33,405 nucleotides of DNA, from NCBI GenBank assembly GCA_022648545.1, contig JALCMP010000023.1:1-33405 (forward strand), given 5' to 3'. The position numbers and the translations under genes were made by a program. A model generated the notes under the pieces. It searched no databases. It worked only from the letters and a program-made list of their open reading frames with translations, and was not told where the DNA came from. The DNA is from Bacteroidales bacterium. GTDB lineage: Bacteria; Bacteroidota; Bacteroidia; Bacteroidales; UBA932. Positions 1 through 7,288 of the stretch are shown here, in pieces (position 1 is the first letter of the stretch; the number at the start of each line of letters is the position of its first letter).

Positions 1-100
1 CACTCTTTGGTAAGATCCCTTGGGTAGGCTTTCTTGTCCATTCATTACTGTCCTTGGAAAGGCGAAAAGAATCCATTCGTCAAGGTCTTTTGGCGGGAGA
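1..100. repeat. 100-bp direct repeat, left copy
   Basis: These 100 bases recur without any difference I can see at 1697-1796, and the match stops abruptly at 101/1797. The copy touches the window edge, so it may extend to the left. Read on the minus strand it contains the N-terminal part of the same small ORF that is complete in the right copy (ATG at 45-43). The two copies bracket the transposase gene, which suggests a mobile or recombination-derived unit, but I see no terminal inverted repeats that would define it. Confidence 0.85.
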
Positions 101-267
101 GCGAATCCATCTTATAGAGGGTTTGGTTGCCAAGAGACTTTCCATGTAATAATTTGCATTATATAAATAATTGTAAATATTTTTTAAATAATAGTATGAA
201 TGGGGCAAATATGTAATAATCTTCTATTTAAGCGTACTATCTTTAACCTAAAAGTCAGCTGCTGAAA

Positions 268-1179
268 ATGGAGAGTCTATATCACATATGTTTTACCTCG
301 CATAATTTAGTTATGTTTAGATCGGAAAATGATTACAAGCGTGCTTTCAATTGTCTGGCTATGGCCGTGAACAAAACCGGATCAAAATTAATCGCTTATG
401 CTTTTATGTCCGATCATGTACATCTCGCTATTTCTACCAATGATGTTTCTGCCGTAGTAAGTTCCTTTAGGATAAGATATAACAAATATTTCAACTGCAA
501 ATACAGGCGAAAGGGAAATTTAGGAGAACGAAGATATTTTTACAATGAACTTAAGGGGAGTAATCATATAATGGCAGCGATTTCATATATTCTTAAGAAT
601 CCGTTACATCATAATATTACGAGATCGCCGTTAGGATATCCGTTTTCTTCTGTCCGTTGCTATTTTTCCGATCAAATATGGGGTGAAGAAAAAGTAAAAA
701 CCTTAAATGATTCCAGGGCGATTCGTGAATATATCTCTTACAGAGACTCGTTTCCGTCTAATTATGAAATATCGTGCAATGGGCACATAAATCCTAAGAG
801 TGTTGTGGAGTATAGATTCGTTGAGAATTATTTCCGAACTCCGGCTATATTCTCATATTTTCTATATAGAAAATCGGGTGAAGACTGGAAGATCGAACAG
901 GAACAGGATAAAAACGGAATTCCTCCTATAGATTTAGGCGTAATAGAATCAGGTACACAGTGTAACATTCACGCAATGTTGATGAACGAAAGGGGGCGGA
1001 GAAACATTTTCGTGATTTCCGATCTCGAACTCTGCAAAATCATAGATGATAAATTCTTACCAGTACTTCACAAGGAATCGTTTACGGAACTTTTGCCTTA
1101 TCAAAAAAGCAACATAGCGGAAAAAATGATTCAAAAATTCGGAGCTACTTCCAAACAGGTAAAAAGATGTTTGGGATAA
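268..1179 (+). CDS. Y1 (HUH) transposase, REP-associated/IS200-like type
   Basis: 303 residues. The N-terminal 130 residues match the Y1 transposase fold: the metal-binding HUH motif is H50-V-H52 in MSDHVHLAI, and the catalytic tyrosine is probably Y107 in ISYILKNP, a context typical of REP-associated tyrosine transposases (RAYTs). At about 300 residues it is much longer than a simple IS200 TnpA (about 150). The extra C-terminal half is helical, ends in SKQVKRCLG, and probably binds DNA. RAYTs nick and join single-stranded DNA at short palindromic repeats. Here repeat DNA lies just downstream (1397-1660) and a direct repeat flanks the gene. The ATG at 268 is the only sensible start; a weak -7-like TATCTTTA lies at 238-245. 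The reading frame is intact. Family is confident; mobility of the element is inferred. Confidence 0.85.
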   Translation: MESLYHICFTSHNLVMFRSENDYKRAFNCLAMAVNKTGSKLIAYAFMSDHVHLAISTNDVSAVVSSFRIRYNKYFNCKYRRKGNLGERRYFYNELKGSNHIMAAISYILKNPLHHNITRSPLGYPFSSVRCYFSDQIWGEEKVKTLNDSRAIREYISYRDSFPSNYEISCNGHINPKSVVEYRFVENYFRTPAIFSYFLYRKSGEDWKIEQEQDKNGIPPIDLGVIESGTQCNIHAMLMNERGRRNIFVISDLELCKIIDDKFLPVLHKESFTELLPYQKSNIAEKMIQKFGATSKQVKRCLG

Positions 1180-1606
1180 TATAAAGTCTGAAAGCCCTTT
1201 CTGTTGCTGTAAAATATACATTTTTTAATATGTTTTATGAATAGGTATGAGAATAATGCAACCCGACGGCTATCCGACATCTTTTTTACAATATTTTTCT
1301 CTCGTTTTTGCATGTAGCTCGGATATCTGCAATTCATTCATTTGATATCTTCGCCTTTATTTATATTGCGTGTTTTGTTCATACTTTTGAAAACGAGTCA
1401 GGATGCAGATTCGCTAATGCCGCTGGTGGAGTTTAATATGCTCTATTGTAGGCTGTTATCTTTGATGTTGCTTCGAACCCTTTTTGCATCCTGACGGGCT
1501 GTTTCCCTCCAATCGGCTCTACAGGTGTCTGCAAGCCCGTTTGTGAAAAAACGTAAAATCAGTATGCAGAAACATTTCTGTCGGGCTTTAGTTGGAATGC
1601 ATTGTA
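1180..1606. other. Non-coding repeat-rich stretch downstream of the transposase
   Basis: No convincing complete gene is present. It contains a short inverted repeat (1271-1277 against 1319-1325) and the first of two related repeat units (1429-1497). An 11-base word GTCAGGATGCA occurs at 1397-1407 and in inverted form at 1485-1495 and 1646-1656. On the minus strand an open frame without an ATG runs through the repeat unit to a stop at 1443-1445, encoding ARQDAKRVRSNIKDNSLQ at its end. This resembles the end of the small ORF at 1607-1741, so the stretch looks like a decayed copy of the same sequence family. Confidence 0.5.
1429..1497. repeat. REP-like repeat unit A
   Basis: It aligns with 1590-1657 over its whole length, with small gaps and roughly 70% identity by eye. 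Both units end in the same TTTTTGCATCCTGACGG word. Units of this kind close to a RAYT gene are candidate substrates of that transposase. Alternatively they are remnants of a degraded minus-strand gene, because both units keep a similar RQDAK-type frame on that strand. Confidence 0.5.
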
Positions 1607-1657
1607 TTATAGTTCTTTATCTCTAAAGTTGCTTTGAGCTTTTTTTGCATCCTGACG
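1590..1657. repeat. REP-like repeat unit B
   Basis: Second copy of the unit at 1429-1497, sharing the TGCATCCTGAC end (1646-1656). It overlaps the 3' end of the small minus-strand ORF at 1607-1741 and lies just left of the right-hand 100-bp direct repeat. Confidence 0.5.
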
Positions 1658-1741
1658 GCTTTTTGAAAGTAAGGCCTCTATGGTCTCTTTGGTAAGCACT
1701 CTTTGGTAAGATCCCTTGGGTAGGCTTTCTTGTCCATTCAT
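1607..1741 (-). CDS. Small repeat-borne ORF, 44 aa, unknown function
   Basis: An open frame on the minus strand from ATG (1741-1739) to TAA (1609-1607). The product starts MNGQESLPKGSYQRV and ends in SRQDAKKAQSNFRDKEL. It has no signal peptide, membrane segment or known motif that I recognise. Its first 15 codons lie in the 100-bp direct repeat, so the left copy at window positions 45-1 starts the same peptide. Its last codons lie in the REP-like unit, where unit A preserves a related frame. The frame extends open upstream of the ATG. It could be a real small gene carried by a repeat family, or a chance frame in non-coding repeat DNA; I lean to the second. Confidence 0.25.
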   Translation of the reverse strand: MNGQESLPKGSYQRVLTKETIEALLSKSRQDAKKAQSNFRDKEL

Positions 1742-1796
1742 TACTGTCCTTGGAAAGGCGAAAAGAATCCATTCGTCAAGGTCTTTTGGCGGGAGA
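1697..1796. repeat. 100-bp direct repeat, right copy
   Basis: Identical by eye to 1-100. Just left of it the word CTCTTTGGTAAG is duplicated in tandem (about 1685-1710), which suggests slippage or repeated insertion at this edge. The unique sequence that follows (1797-1901) carries no gene and holds the upstream region of the outer-membrane protein at 1902. Confidence 0.85.
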
Positions 1797-1901
1797 AAAG
1801 AAGGGTGGGAAGTCGGCTGACGGAAATTCGGAATTTTTTTCGTAATTTGGTGTTGTGAAATTCTTTATATATAATCCTTTATATTAAAAAATTGTTGTAT
1901 T

Positions 1902-2504
1902 ATGAAAAAACTTCTTGTGCTTTTGGTGGTATTATTTCCGATAGGTTTCCTGCAGGCGCAGGATACGTTTTCAAAACATGAAATATTTGTAGGCTACGGC
2001 TTTGGTCCGATTTCGCTTTCAAAAGTGGATTTGCCGGTCGATGAATTCTCAGGAGCAGTTTATAGTGTGGAAAACGAGAATAAACATGGAACGCAGAATA
2101 TCGGATATATGTTTCATGTTTCCGACAGATTTGCTATAGGCCTGTCTTATGCGAATACCAGTATAAGACGCAATATTGTTTTGGGTTCCGCTGCTTCCGT
2201 AAACGGAAAAGTTGTGGATAAATATAACATTATAATGCCCTCGGCAAAATATGAGTGGTACGAATACGGATCCCGCTGGTTTGTTTATTCCAGAATTGCA
2301 GCCGGCCTTACATTTGCCAGAGGGAAAGCAACTTATATTAATATAATGGCGGAAACTGTAACTCATGTAAAACATTCCACTTCTTTCTCATGGCAGGTAA
2401 TTCCCGTAGGAATAGAATATGACCTGCCGTATTTTTCAATATTCGCCGAAGCAGGTGCCGGTGTATGCGGTTATGCGCAATTAGGATTCAGGGTAAGAAT
2501 CTAA
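1902..2504 (+). CDS. Outer-membrane beta-barrel protein, small
   Basis: 200 residues. The first 20 residues (MKKLLVLLVVLFPIGFLQAQ) form a clear Sec signal peptide with likely cleavage after LQA. The rest alternates polar and hydrophobic residues in strand-like stretches rich in Gly and Tyr (for example HEIFVGYGFGPISLS) and ends in GFRVRI, all typical of an eight-stranded outer-membrane barrel of the OmpW/OmpX size class. I see no catalytic motif. It stands alone, 69 bases before the thioesterase gene and directly after the repeat region. A structural or permeability role is likely, but the ligand is unknown. Confidence 0.75.
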   Translation: MKKLLVLLVVLFPIGFLQAQDTFSKHEIFVGYGFGPISLSKVDLPVDEFSGAVYSVENENKHGTQNIGYMFHVSDRFAIGLSYANTSIRRNIVLGSAASVNGKVVDKYNIIMPSAKYEWYEYGSRWFVYSRIAAGLTFARGKATYINIMAETVTHVKHSTSFSWQVIPVGIEYDLPYFSIFAEAGAGVCGYAQLGFRVRI

Positions 2505-2573
2505 ATATGATTCCGGGTGTAATTATTTTCGTATTTTTACGATATTAAAAATAGTTAAATCATATACATTATC

Positions 2574-3026
2574 ATGTCAAAGGCTATACAGGATTTATAT
2601 CCCGACAGTCTGGCTCATTGTTATGGATGCGGAAGAAACAATCCGGCCGGACTTCATTTGAAAACATATCTGGAAGGCGACGAAACGGTTGCGCACTTTA
2701 CTCCCGAGTCAAAATATATTGCGATTCCCGGAGTAGTTTACGGAGGGCTTATAGCCTCGCTGTTCGACTGTCACGGTACCGGATCTGCAGCCGCCTTCAT
2801 ATGCAAGGCCGAAAATATACCTCTTGATGCACCTATTAGCGTACGTTGTGTAACGGGATCGTTGAAAGTGGATTTTAAAGTATTTACCCCCGCCGGAGCC
2901 GAGCTTGAGCTCAGGGGAAAACTACGCAAAATAGATGGAAGGAAAGTTTGGGTGGATATGACTCTTACCGCCGGAGGCAGAGTCCGTGCGGTTGCCGAAA
3001 TACTTGCAATAAGGTTAAAAGATTAA
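2574..3026 (+). CDS. PaaI-like hotdog-fold acyl-CoA thioesterase
   Basis: 150 residues, the usual length of a single hotdog domain. The N-terminal HCYGCGRNNPAGLHLK is the signature of the PaaI-like branch that begins with CxxCGxxNPxGL. The central segment IPGVVYGGLIASLFDCHG supplies the helix and the acidic residue (Asp in FDCHG) used by these thioesterases to hydrolyse acyl-CoA or acyl-carrier thioesters. It is cytoplasmic, with no signal peptide. It is followed after 28 bases by a metallo-beta-lactamase-fold hydrolase and then an acyltransferase, so the three probably act on related acyl substrates. The substrate cannot be told from sequence. Confidence 0.85.
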   Translation: MSKAIQDLYPDSLAHCYGCGRNNPAGLHLKTYLEGDETVAHFTPESKYIAIPGVVYGGLIASLFDCHGTGSAAAFICKAENIPLDAPISVRCVTGSLKVDFKVFTPAGAELELRGKLRKIDGRKVWVDMTLTAGGRVRAVAEILAIRLKD

Positions 3027-3033
3027 AAACAGA

Positions 3034-3054
3034 ATGACATATAAAATAAACTAA
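3034..3054 (+). promoter_or_regulatory. Six-codon leader ORF abutting the hydrolase start
   Basis: ATGACATATAAA occurs at 3034-3045 and again at 3055-3066, the second being the true gene start. The first copy reads MTYKIN and stops at TAA (3052-3054), immediately before the real ATG. This is a 21-base tandem duplication. It may couple translation from the upstream thioesterase, or be a neutral slippage scar. Confidence 0.4.
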
Positions 3055-3831
3055 ATGACATATAAAGGATCCGATTGGTTCACTATTGAAAAAATAGACG
3101 ATAACACACACGTAATAAGCGAATATAAACATTGGGAAGAAACACATTGTTATTTACTGGAAGGAAGTGACAGATGTCTGCTTATAGATACCGGCCTCGG
3201 AGTAGAAAATATTCAGGAACAGGTAAAAAAACTGACTGATAAGCCGGTTGTTGCAGTTGCCACGCATGTGCATTACGATCACATAGGAGGTCATAAGTAT
3301 TTTCCAGACTTTTATGTACACGAAGATGAAACCGACTGGATAAACGGTGGATTTCCGCTGACGATAGAACAGGTGCGAGGTTTTCTTATGGAAAAGCCCT
3401 GTGATTTCCCTGCCGATTTTAATGTGAACGATTATTATTTATTTGAAGGTAATCCGTCGAGGGTACTTAAAGATAATGATATAATAGATTTAGGGGACAG
3501 GAAGCTTCATGTTCTGCATACGCCGGGCCATTCTCCGGGCCATATGTGTTTTTTTGAAGAGGCTACCGGATATCTTTTTACCGGAGATCTTATTTATCTG
3601 GGAGAATTATTTGCTTTTTTCCCTTCTACCGATCCTTTGGCTTATATGAAATCTATAAAAAGATTATTGCCGCTTCCTATGAAAAGAATATTGCCGGCGC
3701 ATCATTCCCTTGATGTTCCTCTTTCAATAATATCGGATATGGACAAGGCCTTTACGGATTTGTACGATGTGGGAAAATTAAAACACGGAAGTGGTGTCTT
3801 TACTTACGGGAACTTTGGTATACATCTATAA
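3055..3831 (+). CDS. Metallo-beta-lactamase-fold hydrolase
   Basis: 258 residues. The metal-binding motif HxHxDH is H71-V-H73-Y-D75-H76 in THVHYDHIGGH. Further ligands follow in order: the histidine in HTPGHSPGH, the aspartate in FTGDLIYLG, and a late histidine in LPAHHS. This is the set of a dinuclear zinc hydrolase of the glyoxalase II/MBL superfamily. There is no signal peptide, so it acts in the cytoplasm. The start at 3055 is supported by the DWFTIEKID beginning typical of these enzymes. A 21-base tandem duplication places a six-codon ORF (MTYKIN) at 3034-3054 whose stop abuts this ATG. Only 16 bases separate it from the next gene, so an operon is likely. Thioester or lactone hydrolysis is plausible. 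Confidence 0.88.
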   Translation: MTYKGSDWFTIEKIDDNTHVISEYKHWEETHCYLLEGSDRCLLIDTGLGVENIQEQVKKLTDKPVVAVATHVHYDHIGGHKYFPDFYVHEDETDWINGGFPLTIEQVRGFLMEKPCDFPADFNVNDYYLFEGNPSRVLKDNDIIDLGDRKLHVLHTPGHSPGHMCFFEEATGYLFTGDLIYLGELFAFFPSTDPLAYMKSIKRLLPLPMKRILPAHHSLDVPLSIISDMDKAFTDLYDVGKLKHGSGVFTYGNFGIHL

Positions 3832-3847
3832 AGGTATTAAGTGAAAT

Positions 3848-5179
3848 ATGGGAAAAATCATAGCTTCCTCACAGGACTGTTTCAATTCCATTGCCCGCGG
3901 AATTACATCCGATGCTCTTATTCAATATATTTTGTACCCCGACGGACCGTTAGATTATGATTTGCTGCGGCGTGCCGTACTCCTTTCGGTGAAGGCTGTG
4001 CCTGTTCTGGGATGTGTGCTTGATACAAAGAGAAAGGTTCCGGAATGGAAACGATATTCTCGTGCAGATTCTGCGGACTGCGATTCCGTTTTCTGCTCTG
4101 TGGTTAGTACCGGAGATATAGACAGTGCGACCGGGGATTTTCTTTCTACTGAACTTGATGCTTCTCAAAGACCGCCGCTTAAAGTTTGCCTGATTGTGAA
4201 CCCGAAAACGCCGGAGGAAATTGATTCTTCATGTGTTCTATTAATAAAGCTCAGCCACGCCGTATGCGACGGTTCGGGATCTAAATTTTACCTGAAACTA
4301 CTTTCGGAAATTTATTCGAGGCTCCAAGCTGATCCAAATTACGAACATGAGCTTTTGGACGTGGCGAGGGATACAAGTGCCTTTTATGCAGCTATGGGAA
4401 TATCGAACATACATAAATACTTCGATCCCGCAAAAGCAGAACTTGTTTCCACCTGGGGATTCCCTACGGGGAATGCATCTTCATCCGCTATGAAATCCTC
4501 CCGGATTATGATGCATTTCGGAAAGGATGAAATGCAGAAAATAAAAGAACTGGATGCGGAGTGCGGTGCAGGTATTAATTCCGTTTTGACCGCGGCTTTT
4601 TATGATTCACTTCTTAAGGTTTTGAACCCTGATTATAATTCGGAGGGAAAGGCTGTAAGGGAGATTCAGTTTATGATAGATTTGCGGAAATATTTGACCG
4701 CCGGCTATACCCGGGGAATCTACAACCTTTCTGCAATATCCAATGTGGATTTGCCTGCCGGAGAATCTGATTTTAAAAAGCTGGTAAGTCTGACCGACGC
4801 TGCAATAAACGATGTAGTTTCTTCCGGAAATTTTATACATGGAACCTTAGCCTGCGATATGGCAATGGACTCTGGATTCCCGGTAATATCGGATTTCTTT
4901 AAAAAAGACTGGAATGATATTTTGGAAAGCGGCAAATGTACTCCCATGATTTCTAATCTCGGTGTTATATCCAAAGATAAATTGTATTTCGGTAAAATTC
5001 CGATAGAAAATATTTATCTGGTCCCGCCGGCATTCCGTTTCCCGGCCTTCATGCTCGGCATAAGTACATATAATGATGTCCTTACCTTGTCCGCCGGTTA
5101 TTACGGAGCCGAAAGAGAACGCGAGATAATCAAAAATTTAATGGAAGAAATGCGCCGAAAAGTTTTAGACCTTTGTTAA
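3848..5179 (+). CDS. Condensation/alcohol-acetyltransferase-like acyltransferase
   Basis: 443 residues, single-domain size for the chloramphenicol-acetyltransferase-like (BAHD/condensation) superfamily. The catalytic HxxxDG motif is H137-A-V-C-D141-G142 in KLSHAVCDGSGS. It is preceded by an N-terminal half that begins QDCFNSIARG. The C-terminal half carries SNLGVISKDKLYFG, which resembles the structural loop found in these enzymes near the DFGWG position. It would transfer an acyl group to an alcohol or amine in the cytoplasm. There is no carrier protein or adenylation domain nearby, so a stand-alone acyltransferase (PapA/alcohol acetyltransferase-like) is likelier than a peptide synthetase part. 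It is third in the probable operon with the thioesterase and MBL hydrolase, and converges with the AraC gene. Confidence 0.78.
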   Translation: MGKIIASSQDCFNSIARGITSDALIQYILYPDGPLDYDLLRRAVLLSVKAVPVLGCVLDTKRKVPEWKRYSRADSADCDSVFCSVVSTGDIDSATGDFLSTELDASQRPPLKVCLIVNPKTPEEIDSSCVLLIKLSHAVCDGSGSKFYLKLLSEIYSRLQADPNYEHELLDVARDTSAFYAAMGISNIHKYFDPAKAELVSTWGFPTGNASSSAMKSSRIMMHFGKDEMQKIKELDAECGAGINSVLTAAFYDSLLKVLNPDYNSEGKAVREIQFMIDLRKYLTAGYTRGIYNLSAISNVDLPAGESDFKKLVSLTDAAINDVVSSGNFIHGTLACDMAMDSGFPVISDFFKKDWNDILESGKCTPMISNLGVISKDKLYFGKIPIENIYLVPPAFRFPAFMLGISTYNDVLTLSAGYYGAEREREIIKNLMEEMRRKVLDLC

Positions 5180-5199
5180 GCACGAATCAGTATAAAAGA

Positions 5200-6060
5200 T
5201 CATATCAAGGTGAAATTCATGTTCCTGTACTGTCGGGGTGTCTGGCCGGTATGTTTCTTAAAGAATTTGGTAAAAAAGGAGGCGTTGGGGAAGTTGAGCT
5301 TTTCGGAAATCTGGGCAATTGTAAGATCGGTTGAGGAGAGCAGAGCATATATATTGTTGATTACATGATTATCTATGCATTGTTTTGCTCCATTTCCTGT
5401 AATTTCTTTGCAGACCGAGGATAAGTGACGTGGGGTAATACATAGTTTGCCGGCATAAAAGGCCACGTTCTTTTCCTTTTTAAAATTTGCAACTACGAGG
5501 TCGGTAAAGTCGAAGAATATTTTATTCTTGCGCGAATATGGTTGTTGCTCAAGAGGCGTTTGGCTTTTGTAAATACCTATTACTTCGTATATTATGCAGG
5601 CTACGAGGCTTCTTGATATTTCATTGCGGCACGGATGATCTGTGAGTGAGTCATGTATTTTTAGAAAGTCCAGCAGCTTTAACATATAGGTTAATTCGTC
5701 CTTGTTTAGAAGAATGCACGGATTCCCTTTTATGTATAAATAGATGGATGTTCCGGACGCAATATTTACACTGTTGAGAAATTCCGGGGTGCATGCTGCC
5801 GTATATCCCATAAAATCAGTACTTTTGTTCCTGAGAAACAATACGTCGTTTGGAAAGACTACGCACATGTTACCTTTTTCCATATGATAGCTTTTGGATT
5901 CTATGGAAATGCTGCAGTCGCCGTTGGTGCATATGCATAATCCTGCGGCATTTATTATGTGAGGAAAAACTTCGAGGCCGAAAATGTTTTTTTCCCTTCC
6001 GTCGATTATGGAATTTCCGAAAAAGGTATTGTTGCTTTCATCGAATGAAAGTGTTTTCAT
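5200..6060 (-). CDS. AraC-family transcriptional regulator
   Basis: 286 residues. The C-terminal hundred residues contain two helix-turn-helix motifs of the AraC/XylS type. The first is around LCITPRHLSSVCKEITG. The second, ISEKLNFPNASFFTKFFKKH, is followed by the family signature TGQTPRQYR. The N-terminal 180 residues form a cupin-like sensor domain with SYHMEKGNMCVVFPND resembling the usual effector-binding segment. It is transcribed away from the RND operon that starts about 160 bases away, so it is most likely that operon's local activator; this is inferred from position. The inducer is unknown. Confidence 0.9.
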   Translation of the reverse strand: MKTLSFDESNNTFFGNSIIDGREKNIFGLEVFPHIINAAGLCICTNGDCSISIESKSYHMEKGNMCVVFPNDVLFLRNKSTDFMGYTAACTPEFLNSVNIASGTSIYLYIKGNPCILLNKDELTYMLKLLDFLKIHDSLTDHPCRNEISRSLVACIIYEVIGIYKSQTPLEQQPYSRKNKIFFDFTDLVVANFKKEKNVAFYAGKLCITPRHLSSVCKEITGNGAKQCIDNHVINNIYALLSSTDLTIAQISEKLNFPNASFFTKFFKKHTGQTPRQYRNMNFTLI

Positions 6061-6220
6061 ATTGCGTTCTATAAAATGAAAAATATTGAAAAAATAACCA
6101 TATATTCTTTTAAAATCGGGCTAATTTAGAAAAAACTTCGCAAAAAGATCATTTTGTGATAAAAATTGACGTTTTTTTATATTATGTTCGTATATAATTT
6201 TGTACACAAAAAATATTGCT
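6061..6220. promoter_or_regulatory. Divergent promoter region of AraC regulator and RND operon
   Basis: 160 AT-rich bases between two divergent genes. On the plus strand TAATTTTG at 6195-6202 fits the Bacteroidota -7 consensus TAnnTTTG, which would put the transcript start just before the ATG at 6221. No TTG lies at the ideal distance upstream; the nearest is at 6166-6168, 26 bases away. A weak -33 match is what one expects of a promoter needing an activator such as the neighbouring AraC protein. I could not define an operator by eye. Confidence 0.4.
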
Positions 6221-7288
6221 ATGGGGAGAAATGTTTTACCTGTCTTGTTTACTGCCCTTCTTCTGCTTTCCGGATGCGGGCGTAAAACTAATGAAAAAGA
6301 AAATTATAAAACTGTAAAGGTGGTTAAAGCCGCCAGATACGGGGAAAAGAATACCGAAGTCTTTCCCGGAAAAGTTAAATCATCTCTGGAAATAAGATTA
6401 TCGTTTAGACAAAGCGGTCCTATCGAACGGCTGTTGGTGGACGACGGACAGTTCGTTAGAAAGGGTGAAATCCTTGCGGAAATGGATCCGCGGGATTATA
6501 AATTACAGCTCGAAGCGGTTAAGGCCGATTACGAACAGGTGAAAGCGGAAGTAGGACGGCTTAAGAATCTTCATAAGAAAAAGAGCCTTTCCGATAATGA
6601 CTACGATAAGGCCGTATCGGGGCTGGAACAAATGACAGCCAAATATGATGCCGCAAAAAATGCACTTTCTGATACCAAATTAAGAGCTCCGTTCGACGGA
6701 TATATACAGAAGAAGTTGCATAAGGAAGGTGAGATTGTTTCAGCCGGCATGCCTGTGTTTACGATAGTAAGTATGGAAAACCCTGAAGTTGAAATAAATA
6801 TACCTTCCAACGTATATATAAGGAAAAAGGAGTTCGCATCATTTTCATGCCGTTTTAATATTTATCCTGGTATGGAATTTCCTCTTAAATTGGAGTCAGT
6901 AAACAAAAAAGCCAACCTTAATCAGCTTTATACCATGAGGCTACGGATAAAAGAGGGAAAAGGGACATTTGCCTCTTCTCCGGGAATGATTACCATGGTA
7001 AGTATTAATTTTAATAATACTGGAAAGAATTATGTTTCGGTGCCGTATTCTGCAGTATTTGAAAAAGGCGGGGATTCTTTCGTTTGGGTCTATGACAGTG
7101 AGATTAAAAAGGTACATGCCCGCAAGGTGGAAATACTTAAGATAAACAATACCGAATCAGTTGTAATATCGGCCGGTCTGAAGGAAGGTGAAGAAGTTGT
7201 ATCTTCGGGAGTTCACTTTATTTCTGACGGAGAAGAGGTGCGTCTGTTGCCGCAAACTTCGTCTACCAACATAGGAGGTTTGTTATGA
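6221..7288 (+). CDS. RND efflux periplasmic adaptor lipoprotein (membrane fusion protein)
   Basis: 355 residues from the ATG at 6221. An upstream TTG in frame at 6200 is rejected because it lies inside the -7 element and would bury the signal peptide. The start gives a lipoprotein signal MGRNVLPVLFTALLLLSGC with the lipidated cysteine at 19. The domain order is that of HlyD/AcrA adaptors: first half of the lipoyl domain (GPIERLLVDDGQFVRKGEIL), an alpha-hairpin coiled coil (about 80-145), second lipoyl half (LRAPFDGYIQKKLHKEGEIV), then beta-barrel and membrane-proximal domains. It links the inner-membrane pump to the outer channel in the periplasm. Its stop overlaps the pump start by four bases, showing tight coupling. 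Confidence 0.92.
   Translation: MGRNVLPVLFTALLLLSGCGRKTNEKENYKTVKVVKAARYGEKNTEVFPGKVKSSLEIRLSFRQSGPIERLLVDDGQFVRKGEILAEMDPRDYKLQLEAVKADYEQVKAEVGRLKNLHKKKSLSDNDYDKAVSGLEQMTAKYDAAKNALSDTKLRAPFDGYIQKKLHKEGEIVSAGMPVFTIVSMENPEVEINIPSNVYIRKKEFASFSCRFNIYPGMEFPLKLESVNKKANLNQLYTMRLRIKEGKGTFASSPGMITMVSINFNNTGKNYVSVPYSAVFEKGGDSFVWVYDSEIKKVHARKVEILKINNTESVVISAGLKEGEEVVSSGVHFISDGEEVRLLPQTSSTNIGGLL

Noticed and set aside
1397-1495. GTCAGGATGCA and TGCATCCTGAC as terminal inverted repeats of an insertion sequence
   Set aside because: The pair encloses fewer than 90 bases with no transposase, and the same word also occurs at 1646-1656, so it fits a repeat family better than element ends.
6200-6220. TTG start seven codons upstream of the RND adaptor ATG
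   Set aside because: The TTG falls within the -7 promoter element and places extra residues before a well-formed lipoprotein signal; the ATG at 6221 is better.
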